Part shown: positions 5,970 to 7,841 of the stretch, piece after piece
How the letters are laid out: every line of letters begins with the position of its first letter
Numbering within the stretch: the first letter of the stretch is position 1
Assembly: GCA_017390225.1 (NCBI GenBank)
Contig: JAFPCL010000081.1
Location: 1 to 7,841, forward strand
Origin: Clostridia bacterium
GTDB taxonomy: Bacteria > Bacillota > Clostridia > CAKSNL01 > HGM11501
Length of the DNA: 7,841 bases
Direction: 5' to 3'
Notes under the pieces: model-generated
What the model was told of the DNA's origin: nothing
What the model saw: only the letters and a program-made list of their open reading frames with translations
Databases searched by the model: none
Program-made: the position numbers and the translations under genes

Positions 5970-7250
5970 TTATGCCTCTTCCTTCTTTTCCTCTTTCGGC
6001 TCACCATAAACAATCAATGGTGCTTCCCCCTCGCGGATGGTGGCTTCGGTGATTGTGACGGAACGAATCGTGGAATCCGAAGGAATATCATACATGATAT
6101 CCATCATCACATCTTCCAAAATAGACCTGAGACCTCTGGCACCGGTTTTTCGTGCCAAGGATTTTTCCGCAATGGCAGAAAGTGCACCATCGTCAATAAT
6201 CAAGTCTACGCCATCAAAAGCAAGAAGCTTTTTATACTGACGAACAATGGCATTTTTCGGCTTCGTGAGAATTTCCACCAACTGCTCTTTTGTCAGCTCG
6301 GAAAGAGAAACCACCACGGGAAGACGGCCGATAAATTCGGGGATTAAACCGAATTTCACCAAATCCTCCGGCTCCAACTTTGTCAAAACATCTTCCTCTT
6401 CTTTAGGGCCTGTCTGCTCTGCGCCGAAACCGATGGTTTTTTTGCCGATACGCTTGGAAACGATTTTCTCCAAGCCGTCAAAAGCACCGCCGCAAATAAA
6501 GAGAATGTTGGTCGTGTCGAGCTGAATAAATTCCTGATGCGGATGCTTTCGTCCCCCCTGGGGCGGCACTGCGGCAACCGTGCCTTCCAAAATTTTCAAA
6601 AGAGCTTGCTGAACGCCTTCGCCGCTAACGTCACGGGTAATGGACGGATTCTCACTCTTTTTGGAAATTTTATCGATTTCATCCACATAGATAATGCCGC
6701 GCTGTGCTTTTTCGATATCCCAGTCGGCGGCTTGAATCAGGCGCAGAAGAATATTCTCTACGTCTTCGCCAACATAACCGGCTTCTGTCAGCGAGGTGGC
6801 ATCGGCTAAGGCAAAAGGCACATCAAGAATCCGAGCCAGGGTTTGTGCCAGAAGCGTTTTACCGGAACCTGTAGGGCCAATCAACAACACGTTACTTTTG
6901 TGGATTTCCACAGCATCGTCATCATCTTTTTGCTTTCCCGTTCTTTTATAGTGATTGTAAACGGCAACTGCCAGAGATTTTTTCGCTTTATCCTGTCCGA
7001 TGATAAATTCGTCCAGCTTGGCTTTGATTTCATGGGGCGTTAAAGAAAATTCTTCGGAAGGCTTTGCCTGCGCGCCTTTTCTACCGGCAGGAGATTTCTT
7101 TTTCTTTTCGGTAATTCCCACGATTTCCGCACATCTGGCAATACACTCTTCGCACAGACAAAAACCGGGGCCTTCAATAAATTGCAAGCCGGATTCGGCA
7201 TCTATGCCGCAAAAGGCGCAAAAATAATTCTTATCGTCATTTCGTGCCAT
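5970..7250 (-). CDS. clpX: ATP-dependent Clp protease ATP-binding subunit ClpX
   Basis: ClpX is the hexameric AAA+ unfoldase that recognises tagged or regulatory proteins and threads them into ClpP in the cytoplasm. The 426 residues match the usual family length. An N-terminal zinc-binding domain has Cys11, Cys14, Cys33 and Cys36. A Lys/Ala-rich linker (about 48-66) leads to the AAA+ module: Walker A GPTGSGKT at 125-132, pore loop GYVG at 158-161, Walker B IIYVDEID at 186-193, RKH loop at 234-236, the ClpP-docking IGF loop at 273-275, the arginine finger region GRLP with Arg309, and sensor 2 GARGLR at 370-375. All key elements are present, so it should be active and able to dock ClpP. The start has AGGAG 8 nt upstream, and clpP ends 11 nt before it, so the pair is one transcription unit. 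No lon gene follows, as it does in several Firmicutes. The C-terminus ends in a short Glu/Lys-rich tail. Confidence 0.98.
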   Translation of the reverse strand: MARNDDKNYFCAFCGIDAESGLQFIEGPGFCLCEECIARCAEIVGITEKKKKSPAGRKGAQAKPSEEFSLTPHEIKAKLDEFIIGQDKAKKSLAVAVYNHYKRTGKQKDDDDAVEIHKSNVLLIGPTGSGKTLLAQTLARILDVPFALADATSLTEAGYVGEDVENILLRLIQAADWDIEKAQRGIIYVDEIDKISKKSENPSITRDVSGEGVQQALLKILEGTVAAVPPQGGRKHPHQEFIQLDTTNILFICGGAFDGLEKIVSKRIGKKTIGFGAEQTGPKEEEDVLTKLEPEDLVKFGLIPEFIGRLPVVVSLSELTKEQLVEILTKPKNAIVRQYKKLLAFDGVDLIIDDGALSAIAEKSLARKTGARGLRSILEDVMMDIMYDIPSDSTIRSVTITEATIREGEAPLIVYGEPKEEKKEEA

Positions 7251-7261
7251 CCGTTTGTCTC

Positions 7262-7822
7262 CTATCTCTTTTGAATGATTCTGTCAACAATATGATATTC
7301 CAGTGCCTGCTGTGCATCCATATAGTTATCACGTTCCGTGTCGGCAACGACTTTTTCATAGGGCTGCCCGGTATGCTCTGCAAGAATGGTGTTGAGGCGT
7401 TTTTTGTTGTTTTGGATAAATTCCGATTGAATCTTAATATCCGATGCCTGACCGCCGACCTGTCCCAGCACCTGATGAATCATAATCTGGCTATTGGGAA
7501 GTGCCAGACGCTTGCCGGGGGTGCCTGCCGCCAAAAGCACGGCGCCCATGCTGGCCGCCATACCCACGCAAATGGTGGACACGTCACACTTGATATACTG
7601 CATGGTGTCGTAAATGGCAAGCCCGGAATTCACGTCACCGCCGGGAGAGCTGATATACATATGAATATCCTTTGTAGGATCTTCACTTTCCAGATACAGA
7701 AGCTGAGCAATCGTGTACATGGCAACGGAATTATTGATCGGTGCATTGAGGAAAATAATACGGTCTTTTAAAAGACGGCTCATGAGCGTTCCCGTTTCTT
7801 CGGGATCATTTTGATAATTCAT
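7262..7822 (-). CDS. clpP: ATP-dependent Clp protease proteolytic subunit ClpP, start uncertain
   Basis: ClpP is the serine peptidase that forms the two-ring degradation chamber used by ClpX. From the ATG at 7820-7822 the protein has 186 residues, slightly short of the usual 193-200. The catalytic triad is intact with family spacing: Ser91 in GMAASMG, His116 in MIHQ, Asp165 in TERDN. The oxyanion segment SSPGGDVNSG (58-67) and the handle region GQVGGQASDI (120-129) are present. The N-terminus is unusual: in place of the common PTVIEQ...GERAYDIYSRLL it reads NDPEETGTLMSRLL. The ATG has no good ribosome binding site (only AAGAG, 12 nt away), and the frame stays open upstream (KEYFAP) to the window edge at 7841, so the true start may lie outside and the gene may be partial here. 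clpX follows by 11 nt. Identity is sure, the start is not. Confidence 0.95.
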   Translation of the reverse strand: MNYQNDPEETGTLMSRLLKDRIIFLNAPINNSVAMYTIAQLLYLESEDPTKDIHMYISSPGGDVNSGLAIYDTMQYIKCDVSTICVGMAASMGAVLLAAGTPGKRLALPNSQIMIHQVLGQVGGQASDIKIQSEFIQNNKKRLNTILAEHTGQPYEKVVADTERDNYMDAQQALEYHIVDRIIQKR

Positions 7823-7841
7823 CGGTGCAAAATACTCTTTA

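Noticed and set aside
7244..7771. Plus-strand frame of 175 codons opposite clpP
   Set aside because: It is antisense to a clear ClpP with an intact catalytic triad, and has no recognisable motif or ribosome binding site.

Overview
The window carries seven protein genes, all on the minus strand, and no RNA gene, insertion sequence, CRISPR array or prophage. Read in transcription order (right to left) they are clpP, clpX, a four-gene ABC transporter operon (ATPase, permease, GldG-like protein, DUF4340 protein) and the N-terminal part of smc, which runs off the left edge. The host looks like a low- to mid-GC member of the Bacillota (Firmicutes), probably a clostridial-type lineage. This is inferred from strong AGGAGG-type ribosome binding sites, consensus sigma-A promoters, a TTG start on smc, the ClpP/ClpX/SMC sequence style, and a GldG plus DUF4340 transporter of the sort seen in anaerobic Firmicutes. 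I cannot name a genus.

Right part (about 5970-7841): clpP and clpX lie 11 nt apart and encode the peptidase and the unfoldase of the ClpXP protease. ClpP has an intact catalytic triad but an unusual N-terminus, and its frame stays open to the window edge, so its start is uncertain.

Middle (1559-5969): an 83-nt gap after clpX holds a candidate promoter with two abutting palindromes at its -35. The four transporter genes follow, packed tightly (3-nt gap, then two 1-nt overlaps), and end in a strong intrinsic terminator only 5 nt after the last stop codon. The set encodes a cytoplasmic ATPase, a multi-span membrane protein, and two proteins with large domains predicted outside the membrane. The substrate is unknown. 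The same protein families support gliding in Bacteroidota, but nothing here suggests gliding.

Left part (1-1558): after the terminator comes a non-coding stretch of about 160 nt. It is followed by a perfect consensus promoter (TTGACA, 17 bp, TATAAT) that drives smc from a TTG start. The visible SMC part is the N-terminal ATPase half-domain and the beginning of the coiled coil. All long plus-strand open frames are shadows of these genes.

I found no clearly new system. The best candidates for follow-up are the uncharacterised GldA/F/G-DUF4340 type transporter, the internal duplication in its DUF4340 protein, and the odd ClpP N-terminus.
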